The position numbers were made by a program, and so were the translations under genes. Shown here in pieces: positions 47,778 through 57,662 of a stretch of DNA of 64,000 nt. Each line of letters opens with the position of its first letter. Positions within the stretch are counted from its first letter, which is position 1. The stretch is from positions 1-64,000 of the forward strand of contig JAVKEP010000089.1 in assembly GCA_040221375.1 (NCBI GenBank), given 5' to 3'. This DNA comes from SHAN690 sp040221375. Its GTDB lineage: Bacteria; Bacteroidota; Bacteroidia; Flavobacteriales_G; Salibacteraceae. A model generated the notes under the pieces. That model searched no databases. It was not told the origin of the DNA and saw only the letters and a program-made list of their open reading frames with translations.

Positions 47778-50597
47778 ATGCCAAGAGACAACAGCATTAA
47801 AGCCGTCCTGATCATAGGTAGCGGTCCGATCATCATCGGTCAAGCTTGTGAATTTGACTATTCGGGAAGTCAAGCAGCCAAGTCCCTTCGCGAAGAAGGG
47901 ATTGAAGTGACCTTGATCAATAGCAATCCAGCGACGATCATGACGGACCCTGTGACTGCCGAGCATGTTTATCTGCGGCCGTTGGAGCCAAAATACATCC
48001 GACAAATCCTCGAGGAGCAGCCTCAGATTGACGCCGTGCTTCCTACAATGGGTGGACAAACGGCACTCAACCTGGCCATCGAATGCGATAAGCAGGGAAT
48101 GTGGGATGAATTCAACGTTCGGATGATCGGCGTCGACATCGACGCAATTGACATCACTGAAAACCGAGAAGCCTTTCGGCAATTGCTCGATAAAATCGGG
48201 GTCGGATATGCTCCTGCTGACACAGCTCGATCGTTTCTTGAAGGAAAAGAAATAGCCCAAAAATTCGGATTCCCGTTGGTCATTCGGCCGTCGTACACTC
48301 TCGGTGGAACTGGCGCATCCTTTGTCTACAACAAAGACGAATTCGATAAAAAATTGGAACGCGGACTGCATGCTTCGCCCATTCACGAGGTCATGATCGA
48401 CAAGGCCTTGTTTGGCTGGAAAGAATTCGAACTGGAGTTGCTGCGCGATGCCAACGACAACGTAGCCATCATCTGTTCGGTAGAAAACATGGATCCCATG
48501 GGCATCCACACTGGAGATTCGATCACCGTGGCTCCAGCCATGACCTTGTCTGACCGCACATTCCAAAAAATGCGCGACATGGCCATCCTGCTGATGCGGT
48601 CCATCGGCGATTTCGCTGGAGGCTGCAACGTGCAGTTTGCGATCAGTCCGGATGAAAAAGAAGAGATCATTGCCATCGAAATCAATCCTCGGGTCAGCAG
48701 ATCGTCGGCGTTGGCATCAAAGGCCACCGGATACCCCATCGCGAAGGTGGCTGCGAAACTGGCGATTGGCTATAACCTAGACGAACTCAACAATCAAATC
48801 ACCGGAAATACGAGCGCCTTTTTCGAGCCCACGCTCGACTATGTCATCGTTAAAATTCCACGGTGGAACTTCGACAAATTCAAAGGCGCAGATCGTTTAC
48901 TGGGCTTGCAAATGAAATCGGTTGGCGAAGTAATGGGCATCGGCCGGTCGTTCCAAGAAGCATTGCAAAAGGCTTGTCAATCCTTAGAAATCAGAAGAAA
49001 CGGACTGGGTGCAGATGGCAAAGAGCTAAAGGACCAGGATGTCATTCTCCACAGTTTGTCGAACCCAAGCTGGAACCGATTGTTTCACATCTACGATGCC
49101 ATCAAGTTGGGCATACGATTCGACACGATTTACGAAAAGACCAAAATCGACCCTTGGTTCTTGCATCAAATCGATGAATTGATCAGCATTGAAAAACAAA
49201 TCGAGAAACACACGCTGGAAACCTTGACCAAGGACCTGCTCTGGGACGCGAAGCAAAAAGGCTATGCAGATCGGCAAATTGCACACCTTTTGGGCTGCTT
49301 GGAGAGTCAAGTCCGCGAAAAACGAGTGGAAATGGGTGTGAACCGCGTTTACAAACTCGTTGACACGTGCGCAGCAGAATTCAAGGCTGAGACTCCTTAT
49401 TACTATTCATCATTCGAAGGCGAAAACGAAAGCGTCGCTTCAGACCGGAAAAAAGTGGTTGTGCTCGGATCGGGTCCGAACCGCATTGGCCAAGGAATCG
49501 AGTTTGATTATTGTTGCGTGCATGGAGTGCTGGCAGCAAAAGAATGTGGGTATGAAACCATCATGATCAACTGCAATCCTGAAACGGTTTCAACCGATTT
49601 TGACACTGCGGATAAGCTCTACTTCGAGCCGGTGTTTTGGGAACACATCTACGACATCATTGAGCACGAAAAGCCCGATGGTGTTATCGTACAATTGGGA
49701 GGGCAGACCGCACTTAAATTGGCAGAAAAGCTCGAGCGCTTTGGTATCAAGATTTTCGGGACGAGCTACCAAGCCTTGGACCTCGCTGAGGATAGAGGAA
49801 GGTTTTCTGACACACTTAAAAAACTTGACATTCCTTATCCAGAATACGGCGCAGTTGAGACGGCAGAAGAGGCGATTGAGCTCTCACGCAGATTGGGTTA
49901 TCCACTCTTAGTGCGACCGAGTTATGTTCTCGGTGGACAAGGGATGAAAATCGTAATCAACGAAGAGGAACTCGAAACGCACGTGATCAATATATTCAGG
50001 GACATGCCTGACAACAACGTGTTGCTCGACCATTTTCTGGAAGGTGCCATAGAAGCCGAAGCCGATGCGATTTGCGACGGTGAAGACACCTACATTATTG
50101 GCATCATGGAGCACATCGAACCCGCAGGAATCCACTCGGGCGATTCAAGTGCCGTTTTGCCCGCATTCGATCTGAGCGAGACTGCAATGCGCAAGATCGA
50201 AGAGTACACCAAGAAGATCGCCGTAGAACTAGAGACGGTAGGATTAATCAATATCCAATTTGCCATTAAAGACGACAAGGTATTTGTCATCGAAGCCAAC
50301 CCGAGGGCCTCGAGAACTGTGCCCTTCATTGCGAAGGCGTACCGCGAGCCTTATGTCAATTACGCTACCAAAGTAATGCTGGGTGAAAAGAAGGTCAAGG
50401 ACTTTGACTTCAAGCCCCACAAGGAAGGATATGCGATCAAGCTGCCTGTATTCTCATTCGACAAGTTCCCGGAAGTAGCAAAGGAGTTGGGACCTGAAAT
50501 GAAGTCTACCGGAGAAGCGATTTACTTCATCGACGACCTCAAAGACGAGTATTTCAAAAAAGTATACTCTGAACGAAACCTATATCTATCTAGGTAA
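47778..50597 (+). CDS. carB: Carbamoyl-phosphate synthase large subunit, lacking the C-terminal MGS domain
   Basis: The 939-residue enzyme has two homologous ATP-grasp halves: the first opens VLIIGSGPIIIGQACEFDYSGSQAAKSLREEG, with LVIRPSYTLGGTGASFV and EINPRVSRSSALASKATGYPIAKVAAKLAIGY, and the second VVVLGSGPNRIGQGIEFDYCCVHG, with LVRPSYVLGGQGMKIV and VIEANPRASRTVPFIAKA. It makes carbamoyl phosphate for arginine and pyrimidine synthesis with the glutaminase CarA. It ends about 130 residues before E. coli CarB would, at KKVYSERNLYLSR, so the allosteric MGS-like domain is missing; this is the usual form in Bacteroidota. The carA gene is not adjacent. Confidence 0.95.
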   Translation: MPRDNSIKAVLIIGSGPIIIGQACEFDYSGSQAAKSLREEGIEVTLINSNPATIMTDPVTAEHVYLRPLEPKYIRQILEEQPQIDAVLPTMGGQTALNLAIECDKQGMWDEFNVRMIGVDIDAIDITENREAFRQLLDKIGVGYAPADTARSFLEGKEIAQKFGFPLVIRPSYTLGGTGASFVYNKDEFDKKLERGLHASPIHEVMIDKALFGWKEFELELLRDANDNVAIICSVENMDPMGIHTGDSITVAPAMTLSDRTFQKMRDMAILLMRSIGDFAGGCNVQFAISPDEKEEIIAIEINPRVSRSSALASKATGYPIAKVAAKLAIGYNLDELNNQITGNTSAFFEPTLDYVIVKIPRWNFDKFKGADRLLGLQMKSVGEVMGIGRSFQEALQKACQSLEIRRNGLGADGKELKDQDVILHSLSNPSWNRLFHIYDAIKLGIRFDTIYEKTKIDPWFLHQIDELISIEKQIEKHTLETLTKDLLWDAKQKGYADRQIAHLLGCLESQVREKRVEMGVNRVYKLVDTCAAEFKAETPYYYSSFEGENESVASDRKKVVVLGSGPNRIGQGIEFDYCCVHGVLAAKECGYETIMINCNPETVSTDFDTADKLYFEPVFWEHIYDIIEHEKPDGVIVQLGGQTALKLAEKLERFGIKIFGTSYQALDLAEDRGRFSDTLKKLDIPYPEYGAVETAEEAIELSRRLGYPLLVRPSYVLGGQGMKIVINEEELETHVINIFRDMPDNNVLLDHFLEGAIEAEADAICDGEDTYIIGIMEHIEPAGIHSGDSSAVLPAFDLSETAMRKIEEYTKKIAVELETVGLINIQFAIKDDKVFVIEANPRASRTVPFIAKAYREPYVNYATKVMLGEKKVKDFDFKPHKEGYAIKLPVFSFDKFPEVAKELGPEMKSTGEAIYFIDDLKDEYFKKVYSERNLYLSR

Positions 50598-50854
50598 TGG
50601 GGCTACTTCGCATTCTGGGGATCCTATTGGTCATCTACTTTGCGATGCGTCTGATTTCGCGCTTCCTCTTGCCTTTCATCGGAAGGTATTTTGTGAAGAA
50701 AGCCAACGAGTCAATGCAAGAAAGGATGCGTCAGCAGCGTGAAGGAGATAAAATCTATCAGGATGGTGAAGTAACCATCCGCAAGGCAAATAAATCAGGC
50801 AATAAGTCCGTAGATGGAGAAGACGGAGAGTACGTCGATTACGAAGAAGTTTGA
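50597..50854 (+). CDS. DUF4834-family small membrane protein
   Basis: The 85-residue protein has a hydrophobic N-terminus (LLRILGILLVIYFAMRLISRFLLPFIGRYFVKKANESM) and a charged C-terminal tail ending YVDYEEV, as usual for DUF4834, which is restricted to Bacteroidota. The function is unknown. Its start codon overlaps the carB stop by one base (TAATG), so it is translated from the carB transcript. A tail motif GEVTIRK is typical. Confidence 0.8.
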   Translation: MGLLRILGILLVIYFAMRLISRFLLPFIGRYFVKKANESMQERMRQQREGDKIYQDGEVTIRKANKSGNKSVDGEDGEYVDYEEV

Positions 50855-50931
50855 TTGCGCTGCAATCGCAAGTTCTCCTTTCATTGCCTGCTTTTTTTGG
50901 TTTCTTTGTTTTCCTCTAAAGTCATTGATTC

Positions 50932-53433
50932 ATGGATTGGAAAAAGTATTCTCCCTACGTTATCTCAATCATCGTCATCCTCGTCACTTCCCTTCTCTAC
51001 TGTTCACCAGTATTGCAAGGCAAGCGTTTGGTGCAAGATGACATCGTCAAGAACATCGCACAAACCGAAGAAATTCGGTCGTTTCGCGAAACAGAAGGAG
51101 AAGAACCACTGTGGACCACCCGCGTCTTTAGCGGCATGACGGCTTTCCATATCGGAACTGCCTATACGACCAATGTGGCTTTGTACCTAGACAAGATTGT
51201 GCGACGCAGCTTTCCTAGAACGGCCAACGTGCTTTTCGTTACCATGCTTGGATTTTTCATTCTGCTAGTTGCCATGGGCGTGAACCCTTGGCTTGCGCTC
51301 GCGGCCTCCCTGACGTATGGCATTTCTTCCAACCTCATTCAATCCTTGGTGGCAGGACACGTTACTAAAATTGTATCTATTGGGTACATGGCACCTGCCA
51401 TAGGCGGAGTTGTGCTCGCACTTGGGAAAAGGCGACTGCTGGGCACGTTGCTCGCCATGATCTTCGTGACATTGATGATCAATGGAAATCACTTTCAGAT
51501 CTTGTACTATTTCCTTCTGATTTCGATGGTGATTGGAATCGTGCATTTGATCCAGGCCATCAAAGAGAAAACGCTTCCAAATTTTGCCAAATCCGTTGGC
51601 TTGCTTGCCCTTGCCGCGATCATCGGATTGCTCCCGAACTCGGCCAAGCTGTACAACGCTTACGAGCACAGCCATGAAACCATTCGTGGAGGTAAGTCTG
51701 AACTGAGTACAAAAGACGCTAAAGACAAAGGTGGACTGGACAGGGATTACGCCATGCGCTGGTCATACGGTCCACTTGAAACCTTCACATTGGTAGTTCC
51801 CTCGTTCATGGGTGGAGCTACTGGAGAAGCGCTCCCAGTAGGAGGAAACGTTGAGGAAGAGCTCAAGAACTACAAGCTCAACAAGCAGCAAAAGGAAGGA
51901 ATCATGGCGCAGGCGCCTTTGTATGTAGGCCAGCAACCCTTCCTCCTGGGAACGGTTTATTTTGGTGCAGGTTTCATCTTCCTCTTCATCCTCTCGATAT
52001 TTTTATTGAAAGGTCCTACGCGCACTTGGTTGTTGAGCATCATCGTCATGTCTTTCATCATATCGTGGGGGCGACACATCGAAATCATTACCGGATTCCT
52101 TTTCGACTATTTCCCACTTTACAACAAGTTCAGAACTCCCTCCATGGCCTTGGCAATCGCAGGGGTGGCCATACCGCTGATGGGTATGCTCGGACTTCAC
52201 CGAATCCTGAGCGGACAAGTAGACAAGGCAGAACTTAAAAAGGCAATGAAATATACCGTCTACATAGCCGGAAGCATGATGCTTCTGCTGTTTATCTACG
52301 GCATTGCAAACGATTGGATTGGACCGAAAGACGCCAATTACCAGGGCAAAAATTCGCCTTGGGGCATCGAAGGTCTCTATGATGCCTTGCTCGCCGATCG
52401 AAAGGCGCGCTATCTATCCGATTGGTTTATCAGCACCTTGGTCATGGCCGTCACCGCATTCCTCATTTGGTACCATGATCGTGGAAAAATGAAACTCAAC
52501 GCGGTCGTTACCATCCTCGGTTTGGTCTTTTTAGCCGATATGTGGCACGTGAGCAAGCGCTATCTGAACAACGATGACTTCGTGAGTCAAAGAGAGTTCG
52601 AGCAACAATTCAGACCATCGCTGGCAGATCAAGCCATTTTGCGTGATTCGGATCCCCACTACCGCGTTATCAACGTTACGCGAAGTCCGTGGACGGATGG
52701 ACTGACATGCTATCACCACGAAAATGTAGGTGGGCATCACGCTGCGAAGCTGCAACGCTACCAAGACCTGATCGAGAACGAGTTGAATACGCAACTCCAG
52801 AAGTTGAACGGCGGGTTGATGCAGCAAGGTGACCAAGTCATCATGAACCCGTCGGTAGCGCAGCAAATGCCCGTTTTCAACATGTTAAATACCAAGTATT
52901 TCATCGTTCAAGCCAATAATCCGGGTGGTGCGGTGTTGAATCGCGCTGCCTGCGGAAATGCCTGGTTTGTAGAAAACATCCAAAAGGCGTCTTCTGCTGA
53001 TGAAGAGATGGCTGCCTTGGCCCAATTCGACCCAAATTCAACGGCAATCGTCAGCAGCGAATACGCAGATGCATTGTATGACTACTCCTTTGGTAAGTCG
53101 GCAAATGCAAAGATTCAACTCACGGAGTTCTCGCCGAAATACTTGAAGTACACGGCCACAAACGACCAAGAAGGATTGGCTGTTTTTTCTGAAGTCTACT
53201 ACGGAAATGGATGGCAAGCAACCATCGACGGGGCCGCAGTGGATATAGAACGCGTCAACTATGTCTTGCGGGCCATTAAGATTCCTGCGGGCGAGCACGT
53301 AATAGAAATGCGATTCGAGCCGAGTTCGTACCGTATTGGAATGAACCTTTCACTTGCTGGCTCCATCCTGTTTTTGCTCTTCGGGGGTGGTCTAGTCTAT
53401 TTTCACTTGAAGAAGCAACGTGAGGAGGAATAA
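50932..53433 (+). CDS. YfhO-family membrane protein (glycosyltransferase-like)
   Basis: The 833-residue protein has 12-13 hydrophobic helices, with the soluble domain after about residue 550 and a final helix (LSLAGSILFLLFGGGLVYFHL). The opening YVISIIVILVTSLLYCSPVLQGKRLVQDDI with the loop containing the acidic DD, LASLTYGISSNLIQSLVAGHVTKI and FRTPSMALAIAGVAIPLMGMLGL are YfhO features, and NGWQATIDGAAVDIERVNYVLRAIKIPAGEHVIEMRF is the family's final beta domain. YfhO proteins of Gram-positives glycosylate lipoteichoic acid; here the acceptor is unknown, probably a surface glycan. The next gene starts four bases after. Confidence 0.85.
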   Translation: MDWKKYSPYVISIIVILVTSLLYCSPVLQGKRLVQDDIVKNIAQTEEIRSFRETEGEEPLWTTRVFSGMTAFHIGTAYTTNVALYLDKIVRRSFPRTANVLFVTMLGFFILLVAMGVNPWLALAASLTYGISSNLIQSLVAGHVTKIVSIGYMAPAIGGVVLALGKRRLLGTLLAMIFVTLMINGNHFQILYYFLLISMVIGIVHLIQAIKEKTLPNFAKSVGLLALAAIIGLLPNSAKLYNAYEHSHETIRGGKSELSTKDAKDKGGLDRDYAMRWSYGPLETFTLVVPSFMGGATGEALPVGGNVEEELKNYKLNKQQKEGIMAQAPLYVGQQPFLLGTVYFGAGFIFLFILSIFLLKGPTRTWLLSIIVMSFIISWGRHIEIITGFLFDYFPLYNKFRTPSMALAIAGVAIPLMGMLGLHRILSGQVDKAELKKAMKYTVYIAGSMMLLLFIYGIANDWIGPKDANYQGKNSPWGIEGLYDALLADRKARYLSDWFISTLVMAVTAFLIWYHDRGKMKLNAVVTILGLVFLADMWHVSKRYLNNDDFVSQREFEQQFRPSLADQAILRDSDPHYRVINVTRSPWTDGLTCYHHENVGGHHAAKLQRYQDLIENELNTQLQKLNGGLMQQGDQVIMNPSVAQQMPVFNMLNTKYFIVQANNPGGAVLNRAACGNAWFVENIQKASSADEEMAALAQFDPNSTAIVSSEYADALYDYSFGKSANAKIQLTEFSPKYLKYTATNDQEGLAVFSEVYYGNGWQATIDGAAVDIERVNYVLRAIKIPAGEHVIEMRFEPSSYRIGMNLSLAGSILFLLFGGGLVYFHLKKQREEE

Positions 53434-53436
53434 GCA

Positions 53437-54735
53437 TTGAAAAAAGCATTGATACTGACGTATTACTGGCCGCCGGGTTCTGGACCTGGTGTACAGCGTT
53501 GGTTGAAGTTCTGTAAGTACCTCCCGGATGAAGGATGGGAACCGATTGTAGTCACTGTACGAAACGGCAGCTATCCTTCCACGGACGAAAGCCTTGGGGC
53601 CGACATACCAACTGATTTGAAGGTTTTTAAAACGTCAACGCTGGAACCGTTCGCGGTCTACAACGCCCTTCGAGGAAAGTCAGGAAAGCGCGTTGAGGTG
53701 GGAATGGGAAACATCAAAGGCAAAACTTCACTGTTTGCTCGATTCGTTAATTATGTGCGGGCAAACATGTTCGTTCCCGACGCCCGTGTAGGATGGAATA
53801 TATACTCACTTCCTCAAGCGTTAAAATTGATCCAAGTAGAAAAGCCCGATGTACTCATCACCACAGGTCCGCCGCATAGCACGCACCTGGTCGGCGAACG
53901 CCTGCACCGAGAAAATGGAATTCCTTGGGTGGCTGACTTTAGGGACCCTTGGACGAACATTTATTACAACGCATTCTTGAACAGAACCGAGTCGACACGC
54001 AAGCGCGATCGGTCATTGGAAAACTTAGTCGTTCAGAGCGCTGATGCCTTGATCGTCGCATCTCCGGGGTTGAAAGCTGAATTTGAACCCCGCTCGAAAC
54101 AAATCCACTTCATTCCGAATGGCTACGATGAAGCAGACTTGTTGCACCTCAATCCCGAGCCGTACAAAGAATTTACCTTGTCCTATGTCGGAAACTTGAA
54201 GGCGTTTCAAAATGTGATCAAACTGTGGAAGGCTATAGCACAGCTTTCGGAAGAAAATCCAGTCTTCAGATCCAACTTCAAGCTTCGAATAACCGGCAAC
54301 ATTGCCGCTGAAGTGAAAGAAGGGCTCCAAGCCGCTGGCATCATGGACATGGTTGAACTCCTGCCCTTTGTTCCGCATCAAGAAGCGATCGAACGCATGA
54401 TGGCATCCCACGCCTTGCTTTTGCCTATTCCTCAAGACGATGGCAATAAGAGCATCCTGACGGGGAAGCTGTTTGAGTACCTGGCATCGAGAAGACCCAT
54501 TTTGAGCATTGGCCCTACCGACGGCAACGCCGCTGATATATTGGCAGAATGCGATAAGGATGGCATGATCGACTACCAAGACGCCGCCGGAATGACGCGC
54601 TGGCTCAACCGCTATTTCGAAGAATACCAGGCCCATCCATCACCGATGGTTACGGGCAATGATGCATTCAAACGATACAGTAGAAAAGGTAGCACCTCAA
54701 CATTGGCTTCCGTGCTAAATCTCCTGACCGAATGA
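53437..54735 (+). CDS. Glycosyltransferase (family 4-like, GT-B fold)
   Basis: The 432-residue protein starts ALILTYYWPPGSGPGVQRWLKFCKYLPDEGWEPIVVTV, the GT4-like N-terminal Rossmann half, and has TTGPPHSTHLVGERLH, WVADFRDPWTNIYYN, and later FIPNGYDEADLL, with the C-terminal donor-binding region SHALLLPIPQDDGNKSILTGKLFEYLASRRPILSIG. It transfers a sugar from an activated donor to the glycan made at this locus. TTG is the start codon, directly after the YfhO gene. Its stop overlaps the next start by four bases. Confidence 0.85.
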   Translation: MKKALILTYYWPPGSGPGVQRWLKFCKYLPDEGWEPIVVTVRNGSYPSTDESLGADIPTDLKVFKTSTLEPFAVYNALRGKSGKRVEVGMGNIKGKTSLFARFVNYVRANMFVPDARVGWNIYSLPQALKLIQVEKPDVLITTGPPHSTHLVGERLHRENGIPWVADFRDPWTNIYYNAFLNRTESTRKRDRSLENLVVQSADALIVASPGLKAEFEPRSKQIHFIPNGYDEADLLHLNPEPYKEFTLSYVGNLKAFQNVIKLWKAIAQLSEENPVFRSNFKLRITGNIAAEVKEGLQAAGIMDMVELLPFVPHQEAIERMMASHALLLPIPQDDGNKSILTGKLFEYLASRRPILSIGPTDGNAADILAECDKDGMIDYQDAAGMTRWLNRYFEEYQAHPSPMVTGNDAFKRYSRKGSTSTLASVLNLLTE

Positions 54736-56042
54736 GAACCTTCGTCATCGGTAGCAAGGAGTTGAGTTGCATCGTGTTAGACATCTTGCTGGAACAAGGC
54801 CACGAGGTTCTCGGTGTATTCAGCAGAGATGACGAAGCAGGCATGCGGGTTTGGCATGAAACCTTGGGGCATCGCTCTCTGGCAGCATTGGCGCAACAAA
54901 ACGGCATTCCCGTGCATTTCGGGATGAAGGTCAACTCCCAGGAAGCGCGTGATCTGTTGGACTCCTTGGATCTCGACATTGTATTTTCTTGCTTTTGGAG
55001 CGAATTATTCAAAGAAGAGGTATTGAGCATCCCGAGACTAGGGGTGTTTAATTTTCATACAGCTGAGTTACCGAAGAACAGAGGGTCCCGTCCCATTCCT
55101 TGGTCCATCATCCACGGAGCATCGCGGAGTGGAATCACGTTGCACCGCATGGCAACGGGTGTGGATAACGGCCCTATCGCAGATCAAGAAGCAGTGGCCA
55201 TCGAACCAGACGACAACGCCGCAACGCTGTACATTAAACTGATGTTCGCTGGCAAGCGAATGTTTGAACGAGTACTTCCTAGGTTCGCAGATGGAACCGT
55301 ATCCTTGGTAGAGCAAATGGACGTTGATGCCACTTACCAACTTCGCGGTGAACCGTTCGGTGGTCAATGGCAGTGGGGCTGGTCAGCAGAACAAAAAGAA
55401 CGCTTTATTCAAGCAATGCACTTCCCTCCATTCAAGGCGCACAGACCTCCGCCTGAAACGGTGCACGAGCCGGGCGTTAGACTTTGCGTACTTTCTGAAG
55501 AAGGTAAGTTGCTTACTGCAGATGAAGAAGTGAGCTGCGCTACATTGGCCGACACCGAAGCGTATAAAACCCGCCTGAGCGGAGGCGATGCAAACCAGCG
55601 CAAGGAGCTCCGTTTGGCCTTAGGTCCTGTGGCCGGAAACGCGGTTGTTCTTTCTCCACCGATCGATTTGAATGCACATTTTCCCATCATTGAAGCTTTG
55701 ACACGTAAAAATGCATCGGCGGTCTCCAGCCTGCAAGTGCCTTATAGCGCATCACTCGAACCCATATTCCCCAGACCTTTTCGCTACCACAATGGACTAT
55801 TAGAAATCCCAAGGGTGAGGGTGAATGCTGCCGATATAGCCTTTCAATACTTGCAAAAAGCCATTGAATCAAGCCAGACCATCAACATCCCGGTATACGT
55901 AACTCTTCAAATGGACACGGCAATCGCCCAAGAAACTTTCCGATTATTGTCACAAGAGAACTTAACAACCCACTTACGCAAAGTAGGATTTCGAGAAGTT
56001 TGCAACGAATTCGACACCGATTATGAAGACTTCAGCGCTTAA
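54732..56042 (+). CDS. Formyltransferase with an unassigned C-terminal domain
   Basis: The N-terminal 220 residues are a formyl-transferase fold: LDIVFSCFWSELFKEEVL, GVFNFHTAELPKNRGSRPIPWSIIHGASRSGITLHRMATGVDNGPIADQEAV (the Asn-His-Asp active site and HxSLLPxxRG-like loop). It probably formylates an amino sugar, with N10-formyl-tetrahydrofolate as donor. The last 170 residues (from about 265) are not formyltransferase. The stretch GLLEIPRVRVNAADIAFQYLQKAIESSQTINIPVYVTLQM resembles the C-terminal part of polysaccharide deacetylases, but no catalytic Asp/His pattern is seen. It overlaps the PIG-L gene by 20 bases. Confidence 0.7.
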   Translation: MRTFVIGSKELSCIVLDILLEQGHEVLGVFSRDDEAGMRVWHETLGHRSLAALAQQNGIPVHFGMKVNSQEARDLLDSLDLDIVFSCFWSELFKEEVLSIPRLGVFNFHTAELPKNRGSRPIPWSIIHGASRSGITLHRMATGVDNGPIADQEAVAIEPDDNAATLYIKLMFAGKRMFERVLPRFADGTVSLVEQMDVDATYQLRGEPFGGQWQWGWSAEQKERFIQAMHFPPFKAHRPPPETVHEPGVRLCVLSEEGKLLTADEEVSCATLADTEAYKTRLSGGDANQRKELRLALGPVAGNAVVLSPPIDLNAHFPIIEALTRKNASAVSSLQVPYSASLEPIFPRPFRYHNGLLEIPRVRVNAADIAFQYLQKAIESSQTINIPVYVTLQMDTAIAQETFRLLSQENLTTHLRKVGFREVCNEFDTDYEDFSA

Positions 56043-56670
56043 TGCATTCGATACCGTATTGGTACTGGCACCGCACACCGACGACGGTGAACTAGGATGC
56101 GGCGGAACCATCCACAAGCTCCTTTCTCTGAATAAAAAGGTGGTTTACGTAGCCTTTTCAACGTGCGAGGAGTCGGTGCCTGAAGGTTTTCCCTCAGATG
56201 TCTTGACCCACGAAGTCAAGGCCGCGACAAGCACCCTCGGCATTCCCTCAACGGATTTGATCATTCTCGATTTTCAAGTACGACACTTCCCTAGAGACCG
56301 ACAAGAGATCTTGGAGGCCATGGTTAAATTGAACAAGGACTACAAGCCCGATCTCGTTTTTTGCCCTTCGAGCTATGACATTCACCAAGACCACGGCACG
56401 GTCAGCATGGAAGCCAAACGCGCATTTAAAAACACCACCTTGCTGGGATACGAATTCATTTGGAACAATTTTCAATTCGCATCGCAATGTTTCATTGAGC
56501 TAAACGAAGCGGATGTCGCCAAAAAAGTAGCTGCCATGGAGTGCTACAAGTCTCAATCCAAGCGATTGTATGCCAAGGATAAGCTGATACGAGGCATTGC
56601 AAACTATCGAGGCCTTCAAGCAAACGTAGAATTTGCAGAGGCCTTCGAAGTAATCAGATGGATCATCTGA
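56023..56670 (+). CDS. PIG-L family N-acetylglucosaminyl deacetylase-like protein
   Basis: This 215-residue protein has the LmbE/PIG-L fold: VLVLAPHTDDGELGCGGTIHKLL with the zinc-binding His-x-x-Asp-Asp, then DLVFCPSSYDIHQDHGTVSMEAKRAF with the second metal ligand. It removes N-acetyl groups from GlcNAc-containing molecules, here probably to expose the amine for the formyltransferase upstream. The start overlaps the end of the formyltransferase gene and its end overlaps the sulfotransferase gene by 13 bases. Confidence 0.85.
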   Translation: MKTSALNAFDTVLVLAPHTDDGELGCGGTIHKLLSLNKKVVYVAFSTCEESVPEGFPSDVLTHEVKAATSTLGIPSTDLIILDFQVRHFPRDRQEILEAMVKLNKDYKPDLVFCPSSYDIHQDHGTVSMEAKRAFKNTTLLGYEFIWNNFQFASQCFIELNEADVAKKVAAMECYKSQSKRLYAKDKLIRGIANYRGLQANVEFAEAFEVIRWII

Positions 56671-57662
56671 TGGGCGGTCAAGTCGACACGCTACTTATAA
56701 CCGGCACGGGCAGGTCCGGTACGAATATTCTCAAGAAGATCTTGTCTGGCCATTCGGAAATGGCCTCCCTCCCTTTCGAGTACCGCTTCATCATTGACCC
56801 CGATGGCGTAATCGATTTCTATCGCACCTATCCCGTTTTGTGGTCACCGTACAGGGCAGACAAGCTGATCAAGCGCTTTGAACATTTTTTAAAATCCCTG
56901 GCCTCGCTCGACGGTGATAAGGCAGAGCGAACGGCCAAGGCACTTGCCTTGGATCCTAGTGGTCTAGAGCTTTCTCCTCCGCCCTATTCCGGCTGGGAGC
57001 TTGAAAAATGGATCCCAGGCTACGGTGATTTAATCGATGCCATGATCAATGAAATTCGCTCTTTCGAATACGCAGGAATCTGGCCGGGAACGGATGAGGG
57101 TGAGATTAAAAACCAAATGTACTTTGCCCCGCCAATGACCCACGAAGCGCTTCGGCCCATCGTATCACGATTTATACAAGGCTGCATAGATTCCATTCGA
57201 CGTTCGCAAGAGAAATCGATATTTCAAGAAGACAACACGCATAACCTGTTGGCCGCCCAAGACCTGCTTACGTTGATTCCAAATGGTAAAATGATTCACA
57301 TCGTTAGGGATCCACGTGATGTGCTGAGTTCATTACAGACCCAGCGTTGGGCGCCTTCATCCTTGGGGCAACTCATCCACTGGTACAAGGGTGTGATGAA
57401 TACGTGGTTTGCGCAACGCGAGGCTTTACCAGCGGATCGATACCTTGAAATCAAGTTTGAAGACCTTGTCTCTTCACCAAAACAGACCCTCAGCCAAGTG
57501 TGTGCATTTGTTGGCATTGCCCTGGAAGCAAACATGCTTGAACTCGATTTAGGCGCACATCACATGGGAAGGCACAAGGATAGCTTCACATCTGCAGAAA
57601 TCCACCGCGTGGAGGATTCGCTCGGTCGATTCATGCGCGAGTACGGTTACACTGTTAGCTGA
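56658..57662 (+). CDS. Sulfotransferase family protein 1
   Basis: The 334-residue protein has the PAPS 5'-phosphosulfate loop LLITGTGRSGTNILKKILSGHSEMASLP (about residue 13-40) and the 3'-phosphate binding segment MIHIVRDPRDVLSSLQTQRW. It transfers sulfate from PAPS to a hydroxyl or amine of the glycan. An ATG four codons later (56670) is an equally good start and would give a one-base overlap. It converges with the flippase gene and overlaps its end by eight bases. Confidence 0.8.
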   Translation: MDHLMGGQVDTLLITGTGRSGTNILKKILSGHSEMASLPFEYRFIIDPDGVIDFYRTYPVLWSPYRADKLIKRFEHFLKSLASLDGDKAERTAKALALDPSGLELSPPPYSGWELEKWIPGYGDLIDAMINEIRSFEYAGIWPGTDEGEIKNQMYFAPPMTHEALRPIVSRFIQGCIDSIRRSQEKSIFQEDNTHNLLAAQDLLTLIPNGKMIHIVRDPRDVLSSLQTQRWAPSSLGQLIHWYKGVMNTWFAQREALPADRYLEIKFEDLVSSPKQTLSQVCAFVGIALEANMLELDLGAHHMGRHKDSFTSAEIHRVEDSLGRFMREYGYTVS

